Part shown: positions 16,712 to 24,689 of the stretch, one piece after another
How positions within the stretch are numbered: position 1 is the first letter of the stretch
Layout of the letters: every line of letters begins with the position of its first letter
Source: Paraburkholderia fungorum
GTDB taxonomy: Bacteria > Pseudomonadota > Gammaproteobacteria > Burkholderiales > Burkholderiaceae
Assembly: GCF_003610895.1 (NCBI RefSeq)
Contig: NZ_MCAS01000001.1
Span: 124,001-188,000, forward strand
Length of the DNA stretch: 64,000 nucleotides
Direction: 5' to 3'
The notes under the pieces: generated by a model
The model's database searches: none
Told to the model about the DNA's origin: nothing
Seen by the model: the letters and a program-made list of their open reading frames with translations, nothing else
Position numbers and translations under genes: made by a program

Positions 16712-17179
16712 ATGTACACACGCATCCTTGTAGCGGTCGACGGCAGCCACACCTCGCGCCGTGCGTTCGAAGCAGCACTCGCGCTCGCAAAATCCACCGG
16801 TGCCGTCATGCAGCCGTTCTACGTCGTCGAAAACACGCCGATGTATTTCGAAGCGCCCGGCTACGACCCTTCCGTGCTGCGTAACCGCCTGGTTGAAGAG
16901 GGCAAGGAACTCGGCGCGGAGTTCGCCGCGGCCATGGCCGCGCAAGGCGTCAAGGGTGAGCTCGCCGTAAGCGAAGCGTCCTCGCTCGACGACGTTTCGG
17001 TGGTTGTACTGAAAGCTGCTGCAGACTTCAACGCCGATTTGCTGGTGATGGGCACGCATGGCCGCCGTGGTTTTCAGCGTCTGATTCTCGGCAGCGTCGC
17101 CGAGCGCTGCGTGCGCCAGGCAACCTTGCCCGTTCTGCTGATTCCGTCCGCGGCAGGCAAGACCGGTGAAGGCACCTGA
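16712..17179 (+). CDS. universal stress protein, UspA superfamily
   Basis: The 155-residue cytoplasmic protein has the Usp fold: RILVAVDGSHTSRRAFEAAL at the N-terminus and the ATP-binding signature GTHGRRGFQRLILGSVAERC followed by PVLLIP at the C-terminus, so it belongs to the ATP-binding class. Start at MYTRILV because GGAG lies seven bases upstream; a 14-codon extension is possible but unlikely. In related bacteria, genes of this class are often induced by oxygen limitation, and here an FNR-type regulator gene follows 229 bases downstream and a weak FNR-like box lies upstream. Confidence 0.92.
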   Translation: MYTRILVAVDGSHTSRRAFEAALALAKSTGAVMQPFYVVENTPMYFEAPGYDPSVLRNRLVEEGKELGAEFAAAMAAQGVKGELAVSEASSLDDVSVVVLKAAADFNADLLVMGTHGRRGFQRLILGSVAERCVRQATLPVLLIPSAAGKTGEGT

Positions 17180-17300
17180 ACGCGTAGCGGCGCGCTGTGC
17201 ATCTGCATGTGGTGCCTCACGCGGCAGCACATGTAGCGCACCATCTCAAAAACTAGAGCGGACTACATAGCAGTCCAAAACCACAAGCAGCAACGCAAGG

Positions 17301-17314
17301 GTGATATCGCTCAA
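17301..17314 (+). promoter_or_regulatory. possible FNR/ANR box upstream of the FNR-type gene
   Basis: GTGAT-ATCG-CTCAA differs from TTGAT-N4-ATCAA at one base in each half and keeps the right spacing. It lies 95 bases before the chosen start of the FNR-type gene, which would fit autoregulation. Confidence 0.35.
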
Positions 17315-17408
17315 GAGGACTAACTGCGCGAACGCGTCATTTTGTCGCTAAACGGGGGGCATGGGCGGTGGGACAATCAGTTATCACCCTTACAAACGGC
17401 TGCAAACC

Positions 17409-18203
17409 ATGCTTACTCCTACCGCTATGACTCACTCGGCCGGCGCTGCCGATTCCACTGTGATTTCGTCGCCGGCGGGTGGCCTCCGTCGTGCCGCGCC
17501 GACTCGGGCAACAGCGCGCACCGCCGCGCGCTGCTCGAGCTGTTCGATGCGGGCGCTCTGCATGCCACAAGGGCTCTCGCCTGACGAACTCACCAAACTC
17601 GAAGCGCTCATCTGCACCGCGCGCTCGGTGCGGCGCGGTGAAGCGCTCTATCGCAGCGGCGATCGTTTCGACAACATTTACGCGGTCCGTTCCGGTTCCA
17701 TGAAAACCGTCATGGCGCACCGTGACGGCCGCGAACAGGTCACCGGGCTGCGCCTCGCCGGCGAAGCACTCGGCCTCGACGGCATTAGCGAAGACATGCA
17801 CGCATGCAGCGCCGTCGCGCTTGAAGACAGCACCGTTTGTATCGTGCCCTACCCTGCCCTCAAGTCCCTGTGCCGCGAAATCAGCTCCATGCAGGAACGC
17901 CTGCACAAGCTGCTGGGCGAACAGATCGTCCGCGAAGCTGGGCAGATGATGGTGCTCGGCTCACTTTCAGCGGACGAACGCGTGGCGGCATTTCTGCTCG
18001 ACGTGTCGGAACGCAATGCGCAGCGCGGCTATTCGTCGGCGGAATTCAACTTGCGCATGACACGCGAAGACATGGGCAGCTATCTGGGCATGACGCTCGA
18101 AACCGTGAGCCGTACCCTGTCAAGATTTCAAAAGCGCGGTCTGATCGACACACAAGGCAAACACATCAGGATCGTCGACCTGGAAGGCTTGCAGAAAGTG
18201 TAA
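17409..18203 (+). CDS. fnr: FNR/ANR-type oxygen-sensing transcriptional regulator
   Basis: The 264-residue Crp/Fnr regulator has the N-terminal cysteine cluster Cys42-x2-Cys45-x5-Cys51 (CSSCSMRALC) and the internal Cys144 (DSTVCIV), the four ligands of the oxygen-labile [4Fe-4S] cluster of FNR. A cyclic-nucleotide-type beta-roll follows and then the HTH with the FNR reading residues Glu-x-x-Ser-Arg (LETVSRTLSRFQKRG). It activates genes for low-oxygen respiration. The start is uncertain: MLTPTAM at 17409 is chosen by FNR length (others are open 16 codons upstream). The first 40 residues are low-complexity and Ala/Thr/Ser-rich. Confidence 0.9.
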   Translation: MLTPTAMTHSAGAADSTVISSPAGGLRRAAPTRATARTAARCSSCSMRALCMPQGLSPDELTKLEALICTARSVRRGEALYRSGDRFDNIYAVRSGSMKTVMAHRDGREQVTGLRLAGEALGLDGISEDMHACSAVALEDSTVCIVPYPALKSLCREISSMQERLHKLLGEQIVREAGQMMVLGSLSADERVAAFLLDVSERNAQRGYSSAEFNLRMTREDMGSYLGMTLETVSRTLSRFQKRGLIDTQGKHIRIVDLEGLQKV

Positions 18204-18334
18204 GCCACAGGCGCGGGGCCCGGCCCGCGCCGCCACCTCCGCGTCCATCTGCTTTTTGACGCGCATTCGCCTTGGCATGGCTCCTGCGAGCGGGTACAGT
18301 CTTTAGTCCGTCCCCCGCAAGGAGACCTGGCGAA

Positions 18335-19648
18335 ATGAATCGCGACCCCGCCCCGCATCACCCGCTTGTCCAGCGCCTGATCGAAGCGCGTCAAGTGACC
18401 GACGCGCTGTTTTCCATCGTCAAACCCGAATTTCTGTATGACCGGCCGATCCGCGAGCGCCACCGGATTGTGTTTTATATCGGCCATCTGGAAGCTTTCG
18501 ATCGTAATCTTTTCGATCAGCGCCTGTGCGATCTGCCGGCGTTCGATCCGCACCTCGACCAGCTATTCGCGTTCGGGATCGATCCCGTCGACGGCGGCTT
18601 TCCGACCGATCAACCCCGTGACTGGCCATCGCTCGAAGCCGTACGCGGTTACGGATTGCGCGCCCGCGAGCAGATCGACCGCGAGCTCGCTGCACTGAGC
18701 GACTCAGCGGGTGTCGAGCGCCACCGTGCGCAAGCGGGCACGGCCGAGCAGTTGCTGAACGTCGCGATCGAACATCGCCTGATGCATGCTGAAACGCTTG
18801 CGTACATGCTGCATCAGTTGCCGCTTGCACAAAAGATCGCCCCATTGCACGAAACGGCGCTGAGCCGTTCGGAACCAGGTGAGGCGTTATCCTCGATGGT
18901 CAGCGTGCCTGCGGGCCCAACGGTGCTCGGCATGACGCGTGAGAGTGGGCGTTTCGGTTGGGACAATGAGTTCGGCGAAATACGCGTCGACGTGCCGGAG
19001 TTCGAGATCGATCGCCACATGGTGACGAACGGCGCATTTCGTGCATTCATCGAGGCAGGCGGCTATCGGGAATCGAAGTGGTGGAGCGCCGCAGACTGGG
19101 CCTGGAAGGAAGCAGAACATATCGAGCACCCCGCCGGCTGGTCGCAACGAACCGGAGGCGATCAGGACGGCGCATGGATGCTGCGCACAATGTTCGACGA
19201 AGTGCCGCTGCCGCTCGACTGGCCGGTTTATGTGAGTCACGCCGAGGCGAGTGCCTACGCGCGCTGGGCCGGCAAGGCGCTGCCCAGCGAAGCACAGTGG
19301 CAACGCGCGGCACATGGCGCGCCGCACGCGGCGTCAGGCAATTTCGATTTTCGCAGCTGGAATCCGCAGCCGGTCGATGCGTATCCCGACAACGTCAGCG
19401 CATTCGGCGTAGAAGGCCAATTCGGCAATGGCTGGGAGTGGACCTCCACGGTGTTCGACGCCCTGCCGGGGTTTGAGGCGTTTCCATTCTATCCGGGCTA
19501 CTCCGCGAACTTTTTCGACGGACAGCACTATGTGCTCAAGGGCGGCTCGGCGCGCACCGCGCAGTGCATGTTGCGGCCGGCTTTCCGCAACTGGTTTCAA
19601 GCGCACTATCAGCATGTGTATGCGGGGTTCCGATGCGTCAAGGGTTGA
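18335..19648 (+). CDS. EgtB-like nonheme-iron sulfoxide synthase (DinB + FGE-sulfatase domains)
   Basis: The 437-residue protein has an N-terminal DinB-type four-helix part with the iron histidines (FYIGHLEAFD near residue 50; EHRLMHAETL, His-x3-His, near residue 150) and a C-terminal formylglycine-generating-enzyme-like domain (MVSVPAGPTVLGMTRE, then VTNGAFRAFIEAGGY, LPSEAQWQRAA, GNGWEWTSTVFD, VLKGGSARTAQCMLRPAFRNWF). This architecture is that of EgtB, OvoA and SenA, oxygen-dependent enzymes that join a sulfur or selenium donor to histidine-betaine-type substrates. AGGAG sets the start. No egtD, senB or other partner is adjacent, so which product it makes is open. Confidence 0.82.
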   Translation: MNRDPAPHHPLVQRLIEARQVTDALFSIVKPEFLYDRPIRERHRIVFYIGHLEAFDRNLFDQRLCDLPAFDPHLDQLFAFGIDPVDGGFPTDQPRDWPSLEAVRGYGLRAREQIDRELAALSDSAGVERHRAQAGTAEQLLNVAIEHRLMHAETLAYMLHQLPLAQKIAPLHETALSRSEPGEALSSMVSVPAGPTVLGMTRESGRFGWDNEFGEIRVDVPEFEIDRHMVTNGAFRAFIEAGGYRESKWWSAADWAWKEAEHIEHPAGWSQRTGGDQDGAWMLRTMFDEVPLPLDWPVYVSHAEASAYARWAGKALPSEAQWQRAAHGAPHAASGNFDFRSWNPQPVDAYPDNVSAFGVEGQFGNGWEWTSTVFDALPGFEAFPFYPGYSANFFDGQHYVLKGGSARTAQCMLRPAFRNWFQAHYQHVYAGFRCVKG

Positions 19649-19703
19649 GCATACTATCGCCGGGACCTCGTGCCGGCGTCCCGGTCGCCCATCCGTCTAC
19701 TCA

Positions 19704-20816
19704 TCAGAACCGATGCCGGATCCCTGCCGCAATCAGCAACTGGTTGCTACCCGTCGACGGCGCAGGCGTGTTAATGACCGCAGGTGCGCCCGCGGACGCA
19801 CCCTGGTAGAGCGTCTCGACATACGTGTCGGTACGCTTCGAGAGTTGGTAGTCAGCCTGCAGCGCGCCCTGATTCCAATGCGCACCCGAGCCCTTCGTGT
19901 ATGTGTACATGCCGGCCAGCGACACGGTGGGCGTCAACTGATACACACCGTTCACCTCATAGTTGCTGAACCCCACCGACGGCGCGGCCGCTCCGGAATC
20001 AGCGTTGCTCACGCCGCTATACGTCGAACGCGACCACGCCGCGCCTAACGTGAACTGGCCAATCGCATAGCTGGCCCCCACGCCATAGGTATTCTGCGTC
20101 TGCACGTTCGCCTGGAACACGTCGTGATTGACACCCGGCAGGCCGACCGCGTCATACGCGCCGCCCGCCGTGTTGCCCCGGCCGTTGACATGCAGCCACG
20201 CCGCGCCGGCGTTGAACGCTCCATTCTGGTAGTTCGCACCCAGGCTGTACGCGCGGTTGTTCGCGAACTGGCCGGCACCATTTGAAAACGCATACATGCC
20301 GCCGAAACTCAAACCGCCGAGTGTCGGGCTCGCATATTTGACCGAATTACGGGCGAGGTATGAGTTGTTGGCATTGTCATTGTCAAACGGGTGGGCAAAT
20401 GCAGTCCCGCCGTTGGCGCCCGTCAGCGTGAACGGCGCGAAATAGTCATGGATTGAATCGTACTGGTGGCCCAGGGTGACCGTGCCGTACGTGTCGTTTC
20501 CCAGACCGACATAGTAGGGGTGATCGTTGAGCGCCGCGCCTGTCTGCGTCGAGAACCCATGTTCCAGACGGAAAATCGCCTTGGTACCGCCACCGAGGTC
20601 TTCTGAACCCTGCAAGCCCCAGTAGCTCCCATCGATCAGTCCCGAGGTGGCCTGGTATTGCGCATGGCCGCCCACGTTGCTCAAATACGCGAGACCTGCA
20701 TCAATTTCACCGTACAGCGTTACGCTGCTTTGCGCCTGCGCATACCCGCTTACAAACGTAAGCACTGCTGCGCAGATCGAGGCACGGAAAAATGGATTGT
20801 TTTTGTTGTTCGACAT
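19704..20816 (-). CDS. outer-membrane porin, second copy type
   Basis: The 370-residue porin has a signal peptide with an extended polar start (MSNNKNNPFFRASICAAVLT, cleavage after AQA near residue 28), then QSSVTLYGEIDAGLAYLSN, and ends GIRHRF with terminal Phe. Large parts parallel the first porin (GLQGSEDLGGG, AHPFDNDNANNS, GGMYAFSNGAGQFANNRAYSLGA), but loops differ. It is encoded 83 bases after the Mg2+ ATPase gene on the same strand, separated only by a stem-loop, so it may be read through from it. It converges with the EgtB-like gene (55 bases). Confidence 0.95.
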   Translation of the reverse strand: MSNNKNNPFFRASICAAVLTFVSGYAQAQSSVTLYGEIDAGLAYLSNVGGHAQYQATSGLIDGSYWGLQGSEDLGGGTKAIFRLEHGFSTQTGAALNDHPYYVGLGNDTYGTVTLGHQYDSIHDYFAPFTLTGANGGTAFAHPFDNDNANNSYLARNSVKYASPTLGGLSFGGMYAFSNGAGQFANNRAYSLGANYQNGAFNAGAAWLHVNGRGNTAGGAYDAVGLPGVNHDVFQANVQTQNTYGVGASYAIGQFTLGAAWSRSTYSGVSNADSGAAAPSVGFSNYEVNGVYQLTPTVSLAGMYTYTKGSGAHWNQGALQADYQLSKRTDTYVETLYQGASAGAPAVINTPAPSTGSNQLLIAAGIRHRF

Positions 20817-20860
20817 GTGGGAAACCTTTTTAAAATTGATTAGTTAAACGAAGGGTGATT

Positions 20861-20884
20861 TGTCGCTGGCTCCCGCCAGCGACA
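20861..20884 (-). other. stem-loop between the Mg2+ ATPase and porin genes
   Basis: Arms TGTCGCTGGC and GCCAGCGACA pair perfectly (10 bp) around a four-base loop, 15 bases after the ATPase stop codon. There is no T-run on either strand, so it is not a simple terminator; it could stabilise or process the transcript 3' end, or give partial read-through into the porin gene. Confidence 0.6.
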
Positions 20885-20899
20885 ACACAGGCAAATGGC

Positions 20900-23656
20900 T
20901 CAGTACCACCGCCCATAGCGGCGGATGTAGACCGTCTTGACGATCTGGGTGAGCATCATGTAACCCACCATGGTGGCGATGAACCAGGCCCAGTAGCTGG
21001 GCGCCAGTGCGGTGAAACCGAGCGTGTCAGCCAGCGGCGAGAACGGCAGCCAGCAGCCGACCGCGATCGCCGTAAAGGTCGACAGCAACACGGGCAATGC
21101 GGCCGTGCTCTGCAGGAACGGAATCTTTTGCGTACGCAGCATGTGTACGACGAGTGTCTGGGACACGAGACCTTCGACGAACCAGCCCGAGTTCATGATG
21201 ATCTGGCCGCCGTTGCCACCGTGAGCGTGATACAACGCACCCGCGCCGAACACGGTCCACATCAGGATGTAGGTCGTAATATCGAACACCGACGACGTCG
21301 GCCCAAGCCAGACCATGAAGCGTCCAATGTTGCCCGCTTCCCATTTACGCGGCTTCTTCAGGAATTCGGGGTCCATCTTGTCCCAGGGCAGGAACATCTG
21401 GGACAGGTCGTAGATCAGGTTCTGGATCAGCAACTGCATTGCAAGCATCGGTTCCCACGGCAGGAATGCGCTCGCCACCAGCACCGAGAACACGTTGCCG
21501 AAGTTCGAACTCGCTGTCATGTTCAGATACTTGAGGATATTGCCGAAGGTCTCACGGCCCTTGATCACCCCCTCCTCCAGCACCATCAGGCTCTTCTCCA
21601 GCAGGATGATGTCGGCGGTCTCCTTGGCAATGTCCGCACCGCTATCAACCGAAATCCCGACGTCGGCGTCCCGTAGCGCAGGAGCATCATTGATGCCGTC
21701 GCCGAGAAAACCCACCGTGTGGCCATTCGCCTGCAACGCCTTCACGACACGTGCCTTCTGTAGCGGCGCGAGCTTCGCGAACACCGTCGTGCGTTCGACC
21801 ACTTCGCCGAGCCGGTCGTCATCCATGTGCTCGATATCGCGCCCGAGAAGCGGCGTGCCTGGGTCGAGACCCACATCCCGGCAAACCTTCGACGCGACGA
21901 TCGGGTTGTCTCCCGTGAGCACCTTCACGGCAACGCCGTTTTCGTGCAGTGCGCGAATCGCAGGCGCCGCGGAATCCTTCGGCGGATCGAGGAACGTCAG
22001 GAAACCGCGCACCACCAGCCTTGCCTCGTCCGACGTCCGGTACTGCAGTTTTGCCTGTGTCTGAGGTATCTCGCGCGTGGCGACAACCAGTACCCGGTAG
22101 CCGTCCTCGTTGTATTCCTGCGAACGCGCGATCAGGTTTTCGCGCTCCTTCGCACCCAGCTCGCGAATCGCGTCGCCGTCCTGAATGTGCGTGGAAACCA
22201 TCAGCATTTCCTCGACCGCACCCTTCGACACCATCAGTTGAGCGCCGCTAGCGCGCCCGACGATCACCGACAAACGCCGCCGGACAAAATCGAAGGGGAG
22301 TTCGTCGACCTTCGAGTAATGAGTCAGTTTCGCAGCGGTGCCCGCATCGTTAGCATGATTGACGACCGCAATATCGATCAGATTCTTTTGTCCGCTCTGA
22401 TGAAAACTGTTGAGCCAGGCGAGCTCCAGGATGTGTGGGTCCTTGTCACCATGAATATCGAGGTGATGTTCAAGGATGATCTTGTCCTGCGTGAGTGTGC
22501 CGGTCTTGTCGGTACACAGCACATCCATTGCCCCGAAGTTCTGCACGGAATTCAGACGCTTGACCACAACCTTGCGGCGCGCCATCGCAACCGCCCCTTT
22601 CGCCAGGTTGGCCGATACGATCATGGGCAGCATTTCGGGAGTCAAGCCCACCGCGACCGCAAGCGCGAACGTCAGCGCGGAAAGCCAGTCGCCCTTTGTG
22701 AGGCCGTTGATCATGAATACGACCGGCACCATGACCAGCATGAAACGGATCAGCAGCCACGACACGCTGCTCACGCCGCGATCGAAACTGGTTTCGATCC
22801 GCTTGCGGCTGGTCACGTTCTGCGCGAGTGCGCCAAAGTACGTGTCGGCTCCCGTGGCGACCACAACCGCGGTCGCCGTACCGCTCACAACATTCGTACC
22901 CATGAAACAGATGTTGGCCAACTCGAGCGGATCGGCCTGGCCACCCGAACCGGCATCCGCCGATTTCTCCATGACGGCGCCAAGCGTGTCGTACTTTTCG
23001 ACCGGCAGCGCTTCGCCGGTAAGTGCCGCCTGACTGATGAACAGATCGCGTGACTGGACGAGGCGGATATCGGCGGGAATCATGTCGCCGGCCTGCAGGC
23101 TGACGATATCGCCGACAACCAGATTGGACATCGCAATTTCGCGCTTTTCGGGCTTCCCCGATTGCGATGCGCGGCGCACAACGGTTGCCGTCGTACGCAC
23201 CATGGATTTGAGTCGCTCAGCCGCTTTGCTCGAGCGGTATTCCTGGAAAAATCGCAGCAGACTGCTGACCGTCACCATGGTGAGCAGAATGCTGATGCCG
23301 GTCCAGTCGCGATCGTCCGGAGCGGCGAAGTAAACATCGGTCAGGTAACTGATCCCCGCGAGTACGAGCAGTACGATCACGAACGGATTCTTGAAGGCCA
23401 GCAGCAACTGCACAAGGACATGAGGTGGCTTGTCATGTGCGACTTCATTCGGCCCATTCTGATGCAAACGCTCCTCAGCGTCGGTCTCGACAAGGCCATC
23501 CAGCGAGCTTTGCGTATGCAGCAGCGTGGTGTTGATACTGTTGTTGGCCTCAGTGACGATGCGCGCGGAATGCTTGCGCTCGTTAGCAGTGGACGTGGTG
23601 ATAAATCCCCGCTGCTTACGCGGGGACGGGTGAGAACGGTAAGAATGCTTGGACAT
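20900..23656 (-). CDS. mgtA: magnesium-translocating P-type ATPase (MgtA/MgtB class)
   Basis: The 918-residue P3B-type ATPase imports Mg2+ across the inner membrane. It has the family N-terminal start (DAEERLHQNGPNEVAHDKPP), paired early membrane helices, the TGEALPVEK actuator loop, the phosphorylation motif CDKTGTLTQD, the nucleotide-binding MVSKGAVEEML, the hinge GDGINDAPALRDADVGISVD, and six C-terminal membrane helices ending MLTQIVKTVYIRRYGRWY. A basic, disordered extension of about 35 residues precedes the conserved part. The untranslated leader upstream (23657-24117) carries two small ORFs and several hairpins, as expected of a Mg2+-regulated gene. Confidence 0.95.
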   Translation of the reverse strand: MSKHSYRSHPSPRKQRGFITTSTANERKHSARIVTEANNSINTTLLHTQSSLDGLVETDAEERLHQNGPNEVAHDKPPHVLVQLLLAFKNPFVIVLLVLAGISYLTDVYFAAPDDRDWTGISILLTMVTVSSLLRFFQEYRSSKAAERLKSMVRTTATVVRRASQSGKPEKREIAMSNLVVGDIVSLQAGDMIPADIRLVQSRDLFISQAALTGEALPVEKYDTLGAVMEKSADAGSGGQADPLELANICFMGTNVVSGTATAVVVATGADTYFGALAQNVTSRKRIETSFDRGVSSVSWLLIRFMLVMVPVVFMINGLTKGDWLSALTFALAVAVGLTPEMLPMIVSANLAKGAVAMARRKVVVKRLNSVQNFGAMDVLCTDKTGTLTQDKIILEHHLDIHGDKDPHILELAWLNSFHQSGQKNLIDIAVVNHANDAGTAAKLTHYSKVDELPFDFVRRRLSVIVGRASGAQLMVSKGAVEEMLMVSTHIQDGDAIRELGAKERENLIARSQEYNEDGYRVLVVATREIPQTQAKLQYRTSDEARLVVRGFLTFLDPPKDSAAPAIRALHENGVAVKVLTGDNPIVASKVCRDVGLDPGTPLLGRDIEHMDDDRLGEVVERTTVFAKLAPLQKARVVKALQANGHTVGFLGDGINDAPALRDADVGISVDSGADIAKETADIILLEKSLMVLEEGVIKGRETFGNILKYLNMTASSNFGNVFSVLVASAFLPWEPMLAMQLLIQNLIYDLSQMFLPWDKMDPEFLKKPRKWEAGNIGRFMVWLGPTSSVFDITTYILMWTVFGAGALYHAHGGNGGQIIMNSGWFVEGLVSQTLVVHMLRTQKIPFLQSTAALPVLLSTFTAIAVGCWLPFSPLADTLGFTALAPSYWAWFIATMVGYMMLTQIVKTVYIRRYGRWY

Positions 23657-23766
23657 AGTTTTCCCCGTGTCGGGCGACCACTGGCCGCCGCGGCACTTCT
23701 TTTTTCAAGGTGATTTTCTATGGCTGAGTGACCTGGCCCCGGAGTACGACGGAGCAGGCACTGGCA

Positions 23767-23790
23767 CGTGCCGGATCGCTATCCGGCACG
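23767..23790 (-). promoter_or_regulatory. perfect hairpin in the mgtA leader
   Basis: Arms CGTGCCGGAT and ATCCGGCACG pair over 10 bp with a four-base loop. The hairpin begins eight bases after the stop codon of the 49-codon leader ORF and about 110 bases before mgtA. No T-run follows, so it is not a plain terminator; RNA control of mgtA is the likelier use. Confidence 0.6.
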
Positions 23791-23798
23791 AAGCGACG

Positions 23799-23948
23799 TC
23801 AGCGCGCGCGGCTCCAGAACCCAGTCCACCAGCGGGCAATAGCCGTTGGCGTTTTGTGTTCGTGGATACGCGGCGTCAGCGGTGAGTCGTGGTGCGTGCG
23901 AGCCTCACGAATGCGAGGCAACTCGGGTACGAGAAGAGCGAAATGCAT
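23799..23948 (-). CDS. 49-aa leader ORF upstream of mgtA
   Basis: The ORF starts ATG with GGAGG six bases upstream and encodes 49 residues beginning MHFALLVPELPRIREART. The peptide is rich in Pro (5), His and Arg and has a Trp-rich end (ARWWTGFWSRAR), suggesting either a leader peptide that senses ribosome progress or a small membrane-surface peptide. Its Shine-Dalgarno sequence is paired in a hairpin (23955-23980), and another hairpin begins just after the stop. Too short for ordinary gene callers; the match of ribosome site, start, stop and flanking structures makes it credible. Confidence 0.6.
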   Translation of the reverse strand: MHFALLVPELPRIREARTHHDSPLTPRIHEHKTPTAIARWWTGFWSRAR

Positions 23949-23954
23949 GATGTT

Positions 23955-23980
23955 CCTCCGTCCGGGCAGTTGCCCGGAGG
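23955..23980 (-). promoter_or_regulatory. hairpin sequestering the ribosome site of the 49-aa ORF
   Basis: On the transcript CCTCCG (23980-23975) can pair with CGGAGG (23960-23955), which holds the Shine-Dalgarno of the ORF at 23948. Inside it, CCGGGC and GCCCGG offer an alternative, mutually exclusive 6-bp stem that would leave GGAGG free. Two competing stems on one ribosome site is the pattern of a translational switch. Confidence 0.55.
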
Positions 23981-23987
23981 TCGTTCA

Positions 23988-24013
23988 GGTGCACCGGCTG
24001 GAAGGCCGGCACC
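23988..24013 (-). promoter_or_regulatory. additional hairpin in the mgtA leader
   Basis: GGTG-CCGGC-type arms (with a two-base bulge) pair with GCCGG-CACC around TGGAAG. It lies between the 17-codon and 49-codon leader ORFs. Confidence 0.4.
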
Positions 24014-24063
24014 ACGACGCCAAAGCTCAAGGAGAGAAAGGCGAGGAACGGTGTGGACTTCCT

Positions 24064-24117
24064 TCAGGCGGAAAGAAAGCTTGAATCGTGTAAGGGGCAA
24101 GAGTCACTGTCGGGCAT
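24064..24117 (-). CDS. 17-aa leader peptide ORF upstream of mgtA
   Basis: An ATG with AAAGGAG five bases upstream opens a 17-codon ORF, MPDSDSCPLHDSSFLSA, ending TGA. Its acidic and proline-containing start recalls the MgtL leader of enterobacteria (MEPDPTP...), where such residues destabilise ribosomes at low Mg2+ and lead to transcription into mgtA. Here the same role is inference from position, length and composition; the sequence itself is not homologous in any way I can show. Confidence 0.5.
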   Translation of the reverse strand: MPDSDSCPLHDSSFLSA

Positions 24118-24689
24118 GAGTTCTCCTTTCTCGCGCTGTCTGCACGAGCATGTCTTTTCAACCACGCGCTACGCGAATTGCGCAGGCGTGAGCAATCACC
24201 GTCGCGAGTCAGGCTCATGACGTCCTTCAAGCGGACGAGCGAAATCACGCGCGTCGACGCGGTACTAAATAAGGTGCGTGGGAAGTATTGCGAAACTACG
24301 GCGCGCACCATCCTGCCTGCTGGCGGGACGGCGGCTAAAAGAGGCGGGCGTCCTGTCGGTCAGGCAGACAAACTTTTCGAAGATCGACTACTGCTACTGT
24401 CCAAGGCATTAGCCCCTTAATGAGAACGGACGAATGGTAATAGTCGTGCCAGTCGATGTCAACCCGGAAAACGTCATTTTGAAATGCCTGTTGGCCGGAA
24501 AAAATGGAGCCGGAAAAGTGCGGCTTCAAACGCTCTGTCGCCGAGTGGCGCTGCCGGTGAACGAATGCTTACGGCGTACTGTGCAAATCGCGATGCCGAG
24601 CTACGGATACAAATCGATGATCGGCATATCATTCGGCATCCTTAGCTTGATGACCGGCTGAATGGATACCGGGACCAGCACCGCTGCCC
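24118..24689. other. intergenic region upstream of the mgtA leader, possibly with gene remnants
   Basis: No confident gene. A plus-strand frame at 24178-24420 ends with a segment (RGGRPVGQADKLFEDRLLLL) that looks like the first helix of a TetR regulator but stops at once, so a decayed fragment is possible. A 75-codon plus-strand frame follows (24434-24661) that I do not recognise. The mgtA promoter should lie near 24118-24250 on the minus strand. Confidence 0.35.

Noticed and set aside
24178-24420. Plus-strand frame ending in a TetR-like helix start
   Set aside because: It stops right after the motif-like segment and its first part is not coding-like; at most a decayed fragment, kept only as a remark.
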